The notes under the pieces are model-generated. The model was not told the DNA's origin, did not search any database, and worked only from the letters and a program-made list of their open reading frames with translations. From the NCBI GenBank assembly GCA_031556405.1, contig JAVBTC010000138.1, positions 1-25,054 of the forward strand: DNA of 25,054 nucleotides, given 5' to 3'. Origin of the DNA: WQZF01 sp031556405 (lineage in GTDB: Bacteria > Pseudomonadota > Gammaproteobacteria > Burkholderiales > Rhodocyclaceae). The translations under genes and the position numbers were made by a program. Shown here one piece after another: positions 1 to 6,978 of the stretch. Within the stretch, counting starts at the first letter, position 1. Every line of letters starts with the position of its first letter.

Positions 1-197
1 AAATGGAAGTCCTTGCAGGCTGGTGCTGGAAAGCGGCGATAATCGATGGTGACGATCGTCCGCAGTATCCAATCTGCGGGGAGGTTCTCCGGAAATGACC
101 TTTACATCGTAGCGTCAAACCCCGAAAATGCTGGGCTGAAGAGCCAGCATAATAACGCATTACGCCCGCGCATCAGATTCCGCATCACGTCTTTTCG
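1..197. other. Upstream flank with no recognised gene
   Basis: No convincing coding region was recognised here. Open frames on both strands are short and match no family I know. A short imperfect hairpin is visible at 128-150: arms ATGCTGG and CCAGCAT, with an inner CT/AG pair, a GAAG loop and one bulged G. On the minus strand it is followed by a TTTT run, so it could be a weak terminator for a leftward transcript. The region should also hold the promoter of the kinase gene, but no clear -35/-10 pair stands out. Confidence 0.4.
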
Positions 198-1148
198 ATG
201 GTACAACAAGTCAATTACGCTCTGCCTCCCGGTGCCGGCCTCGATAGCTACACGATCGTGCGCCAGCTTTCCCTGGGTGGTTTTTCCATCGTTTATCTTG
301 CCGTGGACGCGGTGGGTACCGCGGTCGTGATCAAGGAATATCTGCCCAACAGCCTGGCGCTGCGCAGCGAAGGCAAGCGCAGTCCCCACGTCGCGCCGGA
401 GTACCTTGCCGCGTTTCGTTACGGCATGAAGTGTTTTTTTGAGGAAGGTCGGGCACTGGCCCGCCTGTCGCATCCTAATGTCATCCGAGTTCTGAATTTC
501 TTCCGTGCCAACGATACCGTATATATGGTTATGGAATACGAAGAAGGGCGCACGCTGCAGGAATACATCCAGAAACACAAAACCGTCATCAGCGAAAACT
601 TCATCCGCAGCGTCTTTACCCGTGCCCTGAATGGACTGCGAGAGGTTCATACGCATAAATTACTGCATCTCGACTTGAAACCGTCCAATATTTATCTGCG
701 CAGCGACGGCACGCCGGTACTGCTCGATTTCGGCGCCGCGCGGCAGACGCTGGCGAGCGACACGCCGATGCTCAAGCCGATGTATACGCCAGGGTTCGCT
801 TCTCCCGAGCACCATAAGCGCGAGCACCTCGGCCCCTGGAGCGATATCTACAGTATCGGCGCGACGATGTACTCCTGTCTCGCGGGTGCGGCGCCGCAGG
901 CCGCCGACGCGCGCCTTGAACGTGATCTGCTGGTTCCGGCGGTGGAGCGCTGGTCCGATTCCTATTCCACGCATCTTCTGGAAACGATCGACTGGTGTCT
1001 GGCGCTCGATCATCTCGAGCGGCCGCAGAGCGTGTTCGCGCTGCAAAAGGCGCTGACCTCGAACAAAATCCGGGGCCGGAACAAGAAGACGCAGAATTCC
1101 TGGCTGTCGCAAATCGTCGGTAAATTCAAAGCGATAGGAAGCAAATGA
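198..1148 (+). CDS. Hanks-type serine/threonine protein kinase, soluble, non-RD
   Basis: A 316-residue cytoplasmic protein kinase that should transfer ATP phosphate to Ser/Thr of unknown targets. Visible motifs are a glycine-loop variant LGGFSIVY near residues 26-33, the lysine in VVIKEY (K46), a catalytic loop HLDLKPSN (D159, N164), DFG (D177-G179), an SPE motif at 202-204 and WSDIYSIG (D216). The catalytic loop has Leu where RD kinases have Arg, and the third glycine of the loop is Ser. The chain is almost entirely kinase domain, with a short basic tail and no membrane segment or sensor domain. The ATG at 198 is the only in-frame start near the domain; no clear Shine-Dalgarno precedes it. 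The stop overlaps the PP2C start by ATGA, so the two are probably translationally coupled. The family call is firm, the substrates are unknown. Confidence 0.93.
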   Translation: MVQQVNYALPPGAGLDSYTIVRQLSLGGFSIVYLAVDAVGTAVVIKEYLPNSLALRSEGKRSPHVAPEYLAAFRYGMKCFFEEGRALARLSHPNVIRVLNFFRANDTVYMVMEYEEGRTLQEYIQKHKTVISENFIRSVFTRALNGLREVHTHKLLHLDLKPSNIYLRSDGTPVLLDFGAARQTLASDTPMLKPMYTPGFASPEHHKREHLGPWSDIYSIGATMYSCLAGAAPQAADARLERDLLVPAVERWSDSYSTHLLETIDWCLALDHLERPQSVFALQKALTSNKIRGRNKKTQNSWLSQIVGKFKAIGSK

Positions 1149-2080
1149 AATTCTCTATCTATCAGGAAAGCCGGCAAGGCAGGCGCAACAACAACGAGGA
1201 CCGCATTGCCTACAGCTATTCCCGCGAAGCGTTATTGATGATCGTCGCGGATGGCATGGGCGGGCACTATTACGGGGAGATAGCGGCCCAGATTGCCGTG
1301 CAGTCGATTTCGGACGCGTTTCAGCGCGAGGCGCGGCCCAAAATCACCGATCCCTTCATGTTTCTCAAGACCAGCATGGTCAACGCGCACCATGCGATCC
1401 TCGATTTCTCCAACGAACGCCGGTTGAGCGATTCTCCGCGCACTACCTGCGTTGCCTGTCTGGTACAGGACAATATCGCCTACTGGGCGCATGCCGGCGA
1501 TTCGCGTCTCTATCTTCTGCGCAACGGCAGCGTACAGGCACAGACCCGGGATCATTCGCGCGTGCGCCTTCTGGTCGACCAGGGCATCATCAGCGCCGCC
1601 AGCGCTTCCTCGCATCCCGACCGCAACAAGGTCTACAGTTGCCTGGGAGGGCCGCATCCGCCGGAAATCGATTTTTCGCGTAAAACGCCGCTCGAAAACG
1701 GCGATATCCTGCTGCTCTGCACGGACGGACTGTGGGACGGATTTTCCGGCGAACGGCTGGCGGTAGCCCTGCGCGACGCCGATTTCGAAAAAGCGGTGCC
1801 GATCCTTCTCGACCAGGCCGAATCGCATGGCGGCATGTATTGCGACAACCTTTCCATCGTCGTCGCGCGCTGGGAGGATTCCTATCAGGAAGAAGTGTCG
1901 ATCCTCGATCTTTCCAGTTCGATTTCGACCTTGAACATGAGGCCCGACGAAGTCACGACGCGGCTCGACGAATTCGGACGCAATCCCGATTACAAGGTCG
2001 AACTCAGCGATGAGGAAATCGAGCGCGCAATCGAAGAAATACGCGCGACGATCGAAAAATATTCACCTCCTACCCGATAG
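1145..2080 (+). CDS. PP2C-family (PPM) serine/threonine phosphatase
   Basis: A 311-residue metal-dependent phosphatase, expected to remove phosphate from Ser/Thr and to oppose the kinase encoded just upstream. Metal-binding motifs are in order: NNNEDR (E18, D19), VADGMGGH (D36, G37), AHAGDSRLY (D119), CTDGLWD (D194) and CDNLS (D234). The core ends near residue 245. A polar, acidic C-terminal tail of about 65 residues follows and ends in a likely helix around DEEIERAIEEIR; its role is unknown. There is no signal peptide or membrane segment. The ATG overlaps the kinase stop (ATGA). Kinase/PP2C pairs are a known bacterial signalling module; the coupled control here is inferred from the overlap. 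Confidence 0.93.
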   Translation: MKFSIYQESRQGRRNNNEDRIAYSYSREALLMIVADGMGGHYYGEIAAQIAVQSISDAFQREARPKITDPFMFLKTSMVNAHHAILDFSNERRLSDSPRTTCVACLVQDNIAYWAHAGDSRLYLLRNGSVQAQTRDHSRVRLLVDQGIISAASASSHPDRNKVYSCLGGPHPPEIDFSRKTPLENGDILLLCTDGLWDGFSGERLAVALRDADFEKAVPILLDQAESHGGMYCDNLSIVVARWEDSYQEEVSILDLSSSISTLNMRPDEVTTRLDEFGRNPDYKVELSDEEIERAIEEIRATIEKYSPPTR

Positions 2081-2110
2081 CGCAAATCCCGTGTCGGTCA
2101 GCCGGGGGCG

Positions 2111-2128
2111 TAGCGGCGACTGCCGCTA
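2111..2128. terminator. GC-rich hairpin after the phosphatase gene
   Basis: A perfect 7-bp stem (TAGCGGC / GCCGCTA) with a 4-base loop lies 30 bases past the phosphatase stop. No T-run follows, so it is at best a weak or Rho-assisted terminator, or an RNA 3'-end stabiliser. Confidence 0.35.
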
Positions 2129-2150
2129 TGGCTGCGGAGAAGGTGGTATT

Positions 2151-2171
2151 CTAAATTTAAGTAAAATTTAG
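2151..2171. promoter_or_regulatory. AT-rich inverted repeat upstream of rph
   Basis: CTAAATTT (2151-2158) and AAATTTAG (2164-2171) form a perfect 8-bp inverted repeat around 5 bases. It sits in a sharply AT-rich patch within GC-rich DNA, about 60 bases before the rph start. It could be an operator or part of the rph promoter region; the binding protein is unknown. Confidence 0.4.
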
Positions 2172-2228
2172 TTTGATTTATGTAGTGATATTCAAGTGGA
2201 AAATATTTTTAATAAATTGGAAAATTCG

Positions 2229-2948
2229 ATGCGCCCCAGTCAACGTCCGTTAAATGCTTTGCGCCCCTTGGAGATCGTGCGCCATTTCACCCGCCATGCC
2301 GAAGGTTCGGTCCTGATCCGGATGGGGGACACCCATGTCTTGTGTACCGCCAGTGTCGAGGAATCCGTGCCCGGCTTCCTCAAGGGAAAAGGGCAGGGCT
2401 GGGTGACCGCCGAATACGGCATGCTGCCGCGCTCGACCCATTCGCGTTCGGCGCGTGAAGCGGCGAGAGGCAAGCAAAGCGGACGCACGCAGGAAATCCA
2501 GCGTTTGATCGGCAGGGCGCTGCGTGCCGTGGTCGACCTGAAGGCGCTCGGCGAACGGCAGATCGTCCTCGATTGCGATGTTCTACAGGCCGACGGCGGC
2601 ACGCGCTGCGCCGCGATCAGCGGTGCCTGGGTCGCGCTGTACGATGCCTGTTCCCGACTCGTCGCCAACGGGAAGCTTGCCGGTAGCCCGATCCGCGACC
2701 ACGTCGCCGCCGTTTCGGTCGGCATTTATCGCGGCGAACTGGTGCTCGACCTGGATTACGAGGAAGACTCGAATTGTGACACCGACATGAATGTCGTCAT
2801 GACCGGTGCCGGCGGCATCGTCGAAATCCAGGGAACAGCGGAAGGCATGCCGTTTACCCGGCAGCAAGTGGATACTCTGCTCGATCTGGCCGGTGGCGGT
2901 ATTGCCGAACTGATTGCGCGCCAGAAAGAGGCGCTGACGGCGGCCTGA
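2229..2948 (+). CDS. rph: Ribonuclease PH
   Basis: RNase PH is a phosphate-dependent 3'-to-5' exoribonuclease that trims tRNA 3' ends and other RNAs, releasing nucleoside diphosphates; it forms a hexamer. The 239 residues match the usual length. Family motifs include MRPSQRP at the start, SGRTQEIQRLIGR, DCDVLQADGGTR and the acidic LDLDYEEDSNCDTDMN. A GTG at 2196 would add 11 residues (MENIFNKLENS) outside the family pattern. The ATG at 2229 gives the typical N-terminus, so it was chosen, although its ribosome site (GGAAAA) is weak. It follows the kinase/phosphatase pair with a 148-base AT-rich gap that probably has its own promoter. In many betaproteobacteria as I recall them, rph is followed by rdgB; here a LUD protein follows. 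Confidence 0.97.
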   Translation: MRPSQRPLNALRPLEIVRHFTRHAEGSVLIRMGDTHVLCTASVEESVPGFLKGKGQGWVTAEYGMLPRSTHSRSAREAARGKQSGRTQEIQRLIGRALRAVVDLKALGERQIVLDCDVLQADGGTRCAAISGAWVALYDACSRLVANGKLAGSPIRDHVAAVSVGIYRGELVLDLDYEEDSNCDTDMNVVMTGAGGIVEIQGTAEGMPFTRQQVDTLLDLAGGGIAELIARQKEALTAA

Positions 2949-2999
2949 CCGCACTCACGGCCCAACATCCGCATACTGTTTTTACGAAGCCTTTCTTTC

Positions 3000-3662
3000 A
3001 TGAATTCACGAGAAGATATTCTTGCGCGCGTGCGCTCCGGCCTGGGGTGCGATGCCGCTACCGCAGAAGCCCGCCGCGAGGCGGCGCGCGAGGTTCTGGC
3101 AGCGCGTGCTTCCGGTCCGAAGCCGTCTTTGCCGGAGTCTTTCAGCGACCTCGTCGCCTTGTTTCGCGCCAAATCCGAAACACTGGCGGCGAGCATCGAT
3201 ACTGTTCCGGGTTACGAACAGGTTCCGGCCGCGGTGGCGCGTTACCTGCAGAGGGAAAAACTGCCGTCCCAGGCGGTGTGCTGGGAAAAATTTTCCATGT
3301 TCGACTGGTCCGGCGCCGGGCTCGACGTCGCTGCGCGTCCGGCGTGCGGCAACGATCTCATCGGGATTACAGGCGTTTTTTGCGCGATTGCCGAAACCGG
3401 TACCCTGATGCTGCTTTCCGGCCCGGCGCACGGCGCCAGCACGAGCCTCCTGCCGGAAACGCATATTGCGCTGGTGCCGGTTGTGAAACTGGTGCCGAGC
3501 ATGGAGGAAGCGTTCACGCGTCTGCGCGGTGAATATGGGGAAATGCCGCGCGCGGTCAATTTCATCTCCGGTCCGTCGCGTACCGCCGACATCGAGCAGA
3601 CGCTGGTGCTCGGCGCGCATGGGCCGTATCGCGTGCATGTGATCCTGGTCGAAGCGGCGTAA
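3000..3662 (+). CDS. LUD-domain protein, LutC/YkgG-like
   Basis: A 220-residue protein of the LUD (LutC/YkgG) family. In LutABC systems this family takes part in oxidation of L-lactate to pyruvate with two iron-sulfur subunits. Typical C-terminal signatures are AIAETGTLML, HIALVPV and ISGPSRTADIEQTLVLGAHGP, ending in a VHVILVE strand. The N-terminal 90 residues are helical and polar (MNSREDILARVR start). No lutA or lutB lies nearby, so its partner, if any, is elsewhere; a lactate role is family inference only. It starts 51 bases after rph and may share its transcript. The ATG lacks a clear Shine-Dalgarno. Confidence 0.88.
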   Translation: MNSREDILARVRSGLGCDAATAEARREAAREVLAARASGPKPSLPESFSDLVALFRAKSETLAASIDTVPGYEQVPAAVARYLQREKLPSQAVCWEKFSMFDWSGAGLDVAARPACGNDLIGITGVFCAIAETGTLMLLSGPAHGASTSLLPETHIALVPVVKLVPSMEEAFTRLRGEYGEMPRAVNFISGPSRTADIEQTLVLGAHGPYRVHVILVEAA

Positions 3663-3932
3663 CAGCGACGGCGCTGGAGCTTTCGAAGGTCCAAATGCAG
3701 GGACATTGCCCGCGAGCCTTGATTGAAATCGGCATCAGCCGAGAGCAAATGCGGGATAAGATGGGAAATTCGCTTTATGCCTGCTTGGACGGAAATCCGC
3801 TTCTTGTCTATTCTTCGGCCTGTGATCCTTTCGAAATACTATTACCAGTTCGGAGACAAGACTTGGACATTCAAGCCGGATTGACCGGATGAGGTGGCGG
3901 GCTTTATTTCCTGGCGCGGAAAAAATTCCGGC

Positions 3933-4526
3933 ATGACCACCATACTGCTGCACAAACCCTACGGATTCCTGAGTCAATTCACCGCTGAAGGGCGCTGGCG
4001 CGGTCTGAGCGAGTTGGTGCCGATAAAAGGCGTTTATGCTGCCGGACGGCTCGATGCCGACAGCGAAGGATTGCTGATCCTGACCGGCGACGGCCGCCTG
4101 CAGGCGCGGATTGCCGATCCGGCGCGGCGACTGGAGAAAATTTACTGGGCGCAGGTCGAGGGCGAGCTGGACGAGACGGCGCTGGAGCGGCTGCGGTCCG
4201 GTGTGCGTTATGCCGATTTCACTACCCTGCCGTGCGCGGCAAGGCGCATCGACGAGCCTGCGGATCTATGGCCGCGCGTGCCGCCGATCCGGCAGCGCAA
4301 GGCGATTCCGACTTCCTGGCTCGAAATCGTGCTGCGTGAAGGCAAGAACCGGCAGGTGCGCCGCATGACCGCGCATGTCGGTTTTCCGACGCTGCGCCTG
4401 ATCCGGTACGCTATCGGTGCGGCGACGCTGGACGGTCTGGCGCCGGGCGAGTGGCGCCGTTGCAGAGTGGAACCGGGGTGGCCGGGATCCATGGCGGGTG
4501 TCGCCGCAAGGACTGAAACGGGGTAA
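3933..4526 (+). CDS. rluE: 23S rRNA pseudouridine synthase, RluE type
   Basis: This enzyme of the RsuA/RluB/RluE/RluF family converts a uridine of rRNA to pseudouridine; RluE modifies U2457 of 23S rRNA in E. coli. The 197 residues contain the KPYGFLSQF opening, the catalytic motif GRLDADSEGLL (D41), KIYWAQVEG and the family-typical REGKNRQVRRMTAHVGFPTLRL. There is no N-terminal S4 domain, as in RluE. The ATG at 3933 was chosen because the motif order then fits the family, with GGAAA upstream; a GTG at 3894 would add 13 residues without family support. The 270 bases before it hold no convincing gene. Its stop is 24 bases from the next start, suggesting co-transcription with the small secreted protein. 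Confidence 0.92.
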   Translation: MTTILLHKPYGFLSQFTAEGRWRGLSELVPIKGVYAAGRLDADSEGLLILTGDGRLQARIADPARRLEKIYWAQVEGELDETALERLRSGVRYADFTTLPCAARRIDEPADLWPRVPPIRQRKAIPTSWLEIVLREGKNRQVRRMTAHVGFPTLRLIRYAIGAATLDGLAPGEWRRCRVEPGWPGSMAGVAARTETG

Positions 4527-4550
4527 ACCGGGGAATAGGGAATGACAGCG

Positions 4551-4823
4551 ATGAAAGCGGTTTTGCTCTTGATATTTACCCTGATGATCGCCGCCATGCC
4601 GCTTTCCGTCGCCGCGGTACCCAAGGCGGCCGAGGATGAAGACGGGACCGTCGTACGGATGGATCCTCAAGTGAGCAAACCGCGGACAGCGCAGAAAACA
4701 GGGCAGAAAGCGACATTCGCTCCGGCGAACGGGAAAAAAGCAGCAGGGCGGGCAGCGACGGGCAAGGGAAAGAAAAATACCGTGAAAAAGGCGGGGAAAT
4801 CGTCTAAAAAACGAAAAAAGTAG
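4551..4823 (+). CDS. Small exported lysine-rich protein of unknown function
   Basis: About 90 residues, matching no family I recognise. The N-terminus is a clear signal peptide: MK, then a hydrophobic core LLLIFTLMIAAMPLSV, with likely cleavage after AA near residue 22-23. A short acidic stretch (AAEDEDG) follows. The rest is very rich in Lys, Gly, Ala and Thr and ends in SSKKRKK, so the mature protein would be strongly basic and probably disordered. An ATG at 4542 is possible, but AGGG at 4537-4540 is well spaced for the ATG at 4551. A basic exported peptide could bind envelope polyanions or nucleic acid; that is speculation. It follows rluE closely. Confidence 0.7.
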   Translation: MKAVLLLIFTLMIAAMPLSVAAVPKAAEDEDGTVVRMDPQVSKPRTAQKTGQKATFAPANGKKAAGRAATGKGKKNTVKKAGKSSKKRKK

Positions 4824-4957
4824 CTAAACGCGCGAATCTATCCAAGCAACGGGCGGCAATGGGACGGCCCGATCGAACCGCAACGGGAAATTCCTGCGCC
4901 GGATTTTAAATGCGGCACCTTCCGGCTACCGGTGTTACAAATGCTTACCCGATTAGG

Positions 4958-4986
4958 TTGCAACTTTCACCGTCCTCCATTATTCT
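4958..4986 (+). promoter_or_regulatory. Candidate sigma-70 promoter of the yccA-like gene
   Basis: TTGCAA at 4958-4963 and TATTCT at 4981-4986 are separated by exactly 17 bases. Each box matches the sigma-70 consensus at four of six positions. The start codon is 52 bases downstream, behind a strong AAGGAG. Confidence 0.5.
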
Positions 4987-5038
4987 TTCCTATTGAACAC
5001 TCTTTTTATTTTAAGTCCGTAATTTTCAAGGAGTTTTT

Positions 5039-5809
5039 ATGGAACGTCATCAATACGGTCAATCCCGGCAAGACTTGAATCAGCCTAGGCAATATGCTTC
5101 TGCAGGTGCAGGCGAGCAGGTTCTGCGCGGCGGTGTCCGTCATCAGGTTCAGGATGTAGGCGAAGCGGAACAGCGCGTTCTGCGCAATACCTACATGTTG
5201 CTCGGCGTTTCGATGATTCCGACGGTGATCGGTGCGTTGTTCGGCGTCATAACGGGCTTCAATATTCTTGCGGTAGGCGGACCATGGATCGGCCTGCTGC
5301 TCTTTTTAGGTATCGCCTACGGGTTGATGTTTGCCGTCAACCGTACCAAAGACAGTGGCCTGGGGGTCGTGTTCCTGATGGCTTTCACGCTGTTCATGGG
5401 ATTGGCCCTTTCCGGAATGCTGCAATTCGCCTTGGGAAAATTTTCCAATGGTGGGCAGTTGATTGCAATGGCGGCAGGTGGCACGGCGGCAATTTTCTTT
5501 ACCCTAGCTGGAATCGCCGCGACGACCAAGCGCGATTTCAGTAACTGGGGCAAATTTCTGACCGTCGGTGTGGTGGTCGTGCTGTTGGCAATCGTTGCCA
5601 GTTTTTTCCTGCAGGTTCCGGGGCTGTCGCTGGCGATTTCCGCAGCGATCATTTTGTTGTTCAGCGGTTTTGTGCTCTATCACATCAACCAGATTGTCCA
5701 TGGTGGTGAAACTAACTACATTATGGCGACACTGAGCGTTTATATTTCGATCTACAACATTTTCACCAGCCTGCTGCATCTGCTGATGGCCTTTGCCGGC
5801 GAAGACTGA
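5039..5809 (+). CDS. Bax inhibitor-1/YccA family inner-membrane protein
   Basis: A 256-residue integral membrane protein. About 48 polar N-terminal residues (rich in Gln, Gly and Arg) precede some seven hydrophobic segments from residue 53 to the end. Readable ones include IPTVIGALFGVITGF, GLLLFLGIAYGLMF, VVFLMAFTLFMGLAL, MAAGGTAAIFFTLAGI, VGVVVVLLAIVASFF and AAIILLFSGFVLYHI. The end YISIYNIFTSLLHLL is the typical C-terminal signature of the UPF0005/BI-1 family. E. coli YccA is a modulator and substrate of the FtsH protease; the same role here is inferred. AAGGAG ends five bases before the ATG, a strong ribosome site. The gene stands alone, with its own candidate promoter and terminator. Confidence 0.93.
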   Translation: MERHQYGQSRQDLNQPRQYASAGAGEQVLRGGVRHQVQDVGEAEQRVLRNTYMLLGVSMIPTVIGALFGVITGFNILAVGGPWIGLLLFLGIAYGLMFAVNRTKDSGLGVVFLMAFTLFMGLALSGMLQFALGKFSNGGQLIAMAAGGTAAIFFTLAGIAATTKRDFSNWGKFLTVGVVVVLLAIVASFFLQVPGLSLAISAAIILLFSGFVLYHINQIVHGGETNYIMATLSVYISIYNIFTSLLHLLMAFAGED

Positions 5810-5828
5810 TCGGATTTTTTCCGGAACG

Positions 5829-5859
5829 AAAAAGCGGCCTGTTCAAGGCCGCTTTTTTT
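5829..5859. terminator. Rho-independent terminator, probably bidirectional
   Basis: A 12-bp stem with GCGGCCT / AGGCCGC at its core, a GTTCA loop and A/T runs on both sides. It lies 20 bases after the yccA-like stop and 12 bases beyond the cysB stop, so it can serve both converging genes. Confidence 0.88.
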
Positions 5860-5870
5860 ATGCCGGGATT

Positions 5871-6812
5871 TTACAGTTGATATTCCTCGCCGTTGCCCGC
5901 CAGCGCCATGTCGACGGCGCGGCGGGTCAGTTGCGGCGCGAAAAGCGTAATGAATTCGTATTCGTAATGCCGCAGGTAAATTCCCCGGCGCAGTCCGAGA
6001 CGGGTCGTGCTGCTGCCGAACAGGTGTGCCGCGTCGAGCGCGACCAGATTCGCATCACGCGCCGGATCGAACGCCATATGGCCGATGATGCCGAGTCCAA
6101 GTCCCAGTTCGACATAGGTTTTGATCACGTCGGCGTCGGTCGCGGCCAGCACGACGTTGGGAATCAGTCCGGCGCGGGCGAACGCCGCGCTGATGCGCGA
6201 ACGTCCGGAAAAAGCCGGGTCGTAGGTGATCAATGGCCAGGCGGACAGCGCCTGCAGCGACAGCGGAGACACCGCGCAGATCGGATGTTCGCGCGGCGCG
6301 ATGACGCAGTCTGTCCACTGATGGCAGGGCAGGGTCAACAGGCCCGGATAATCGCCGAGCGCCTCGGTGGCGATGGCCAGATCGGATTCTCCGGAAAGCG
6401 TCCATTCGGCCACCTGGGTCGGGCTGCCCTGGTGCAGCGTCAGGCGCACGGCGGGATGTCGTTCGACGAAACGCTTGACGACGCCGGGCAGAACGTAACG
6501 CTCATGCGTGTGCGTGGTGGCGATCTTGAGGCTGCCGGAAGCGCCTCCGGCATATTCTTCCCCGGCACGCTTCAGATTTTCCACTTCGGCGAGCACGCGT
6601 CCGGCGATTTCGAGTACGACCCGGCCCGGCTCAGTGATGCCGGTCAGGCGCTTGCCGCTGCGTTCGAAAACGACGATTCCCAACTCGTCCTCGAGCTGGC
6701 GTACCTGTTTCGAGATGCCCGGCTGCGAGGTGTAAAGCGCTTCGGCGGCTTCCGAGATGTTGAGTCCCCGTCGCGCGATTTCGACGAGATAACGTAGCTG
6801 TTGCAGTTTCAT
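5871..6812 (-). CDS. cysB: LysR-type regulator CysB
   Basis: CysB is a LysR-family activator of sulfur assimilation genes. It responds to N-acetylserine and is antagonised by sulfide or thiosulfate. The 313 residues start MKLQQLRYLVEI and carry a helix-turn-helix near residues 19-38 (SEAAEALYTSQPGISKQVRQ). The ligand loop TTHTHERYVLP places threonines at 100 and 102, the positions that bind sulfate or inducer in enterobacterial CysB; this favours CysB over other LysR members. A GTG at 6836 would add eight residues outside the family pattern. The gene is divergent from gabD with 166 bases between starts and a LysR-type box there. No cys biosynthesis gene is in view. Cbl is the main alternative. 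Confidence 0.9.
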   Translation of the reverse strand: MKLQQLRYLVEIARRGLNISEAAEALYTSQPGISKQVRQLEDELGIVVFERSGKRLTGITEPGRVVLEIAGRVLAEVENLKRAGEEYAGGASGSLKIATTHTHERYVLPGVVKRFVERHPAVRLTLHQGSPTQVAEWTLSGESDLAIATEALGDYPGLLTLPCHQWTDCVIAPREHPICAVSPLSLQALSAWPLITYDPAFSGRSRISAAFARAGLIPNVVLAATDADVIKTYVELGLGLGIIGHMAFDPARDANLVALDAAHLFGSSTTRLGLRRGIYLRHYEYEFITLFAPQLTRRAVDMALAGNGEEYQL

Positions 6813-6881
6813 CGCAAATACCCGCGTCTGTTTCACGGCACCCGAAACATATTGCGTTTTCGTTGCCTGTAGGATCGGTTA

Positions 6882-6896
6882 ATAACGTTTTGTTAT
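6882..6896. promoter_or_regulatory. LysR-type T-N11-A box between cysB and gabD
   Basis: ATAAC-N5-GTTAT is a perfect 5-bp inverted repeat containing the classic T-N11-A spacing (T6883, A6895). It lies 70 bases before the cysB start and 83 bases before the gabD start, where a LysR protein would autoregulate or control the divergent gene. A TATATT (-10-like) is at 6908-6913, but no good -35 is paired with it. An 8-bp direct repeat GAATTCAC occurs at 6918 and 6930. Confidence 0.55.
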
Positions 6897-6978
6897 ATAC
6901 AGCCTGCTATATTAATTGAATTCACCATCGAATTCACACCCAAATCCGTACCCGCTGTTCAATAAGAGGAGCACATCC

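Noticed and set aside
3695..3892. Possible 65-residue protein before rluE
   Set aside because: No ribosome site and no recognisable motif; an overlapping frame on the other strand is equally open.
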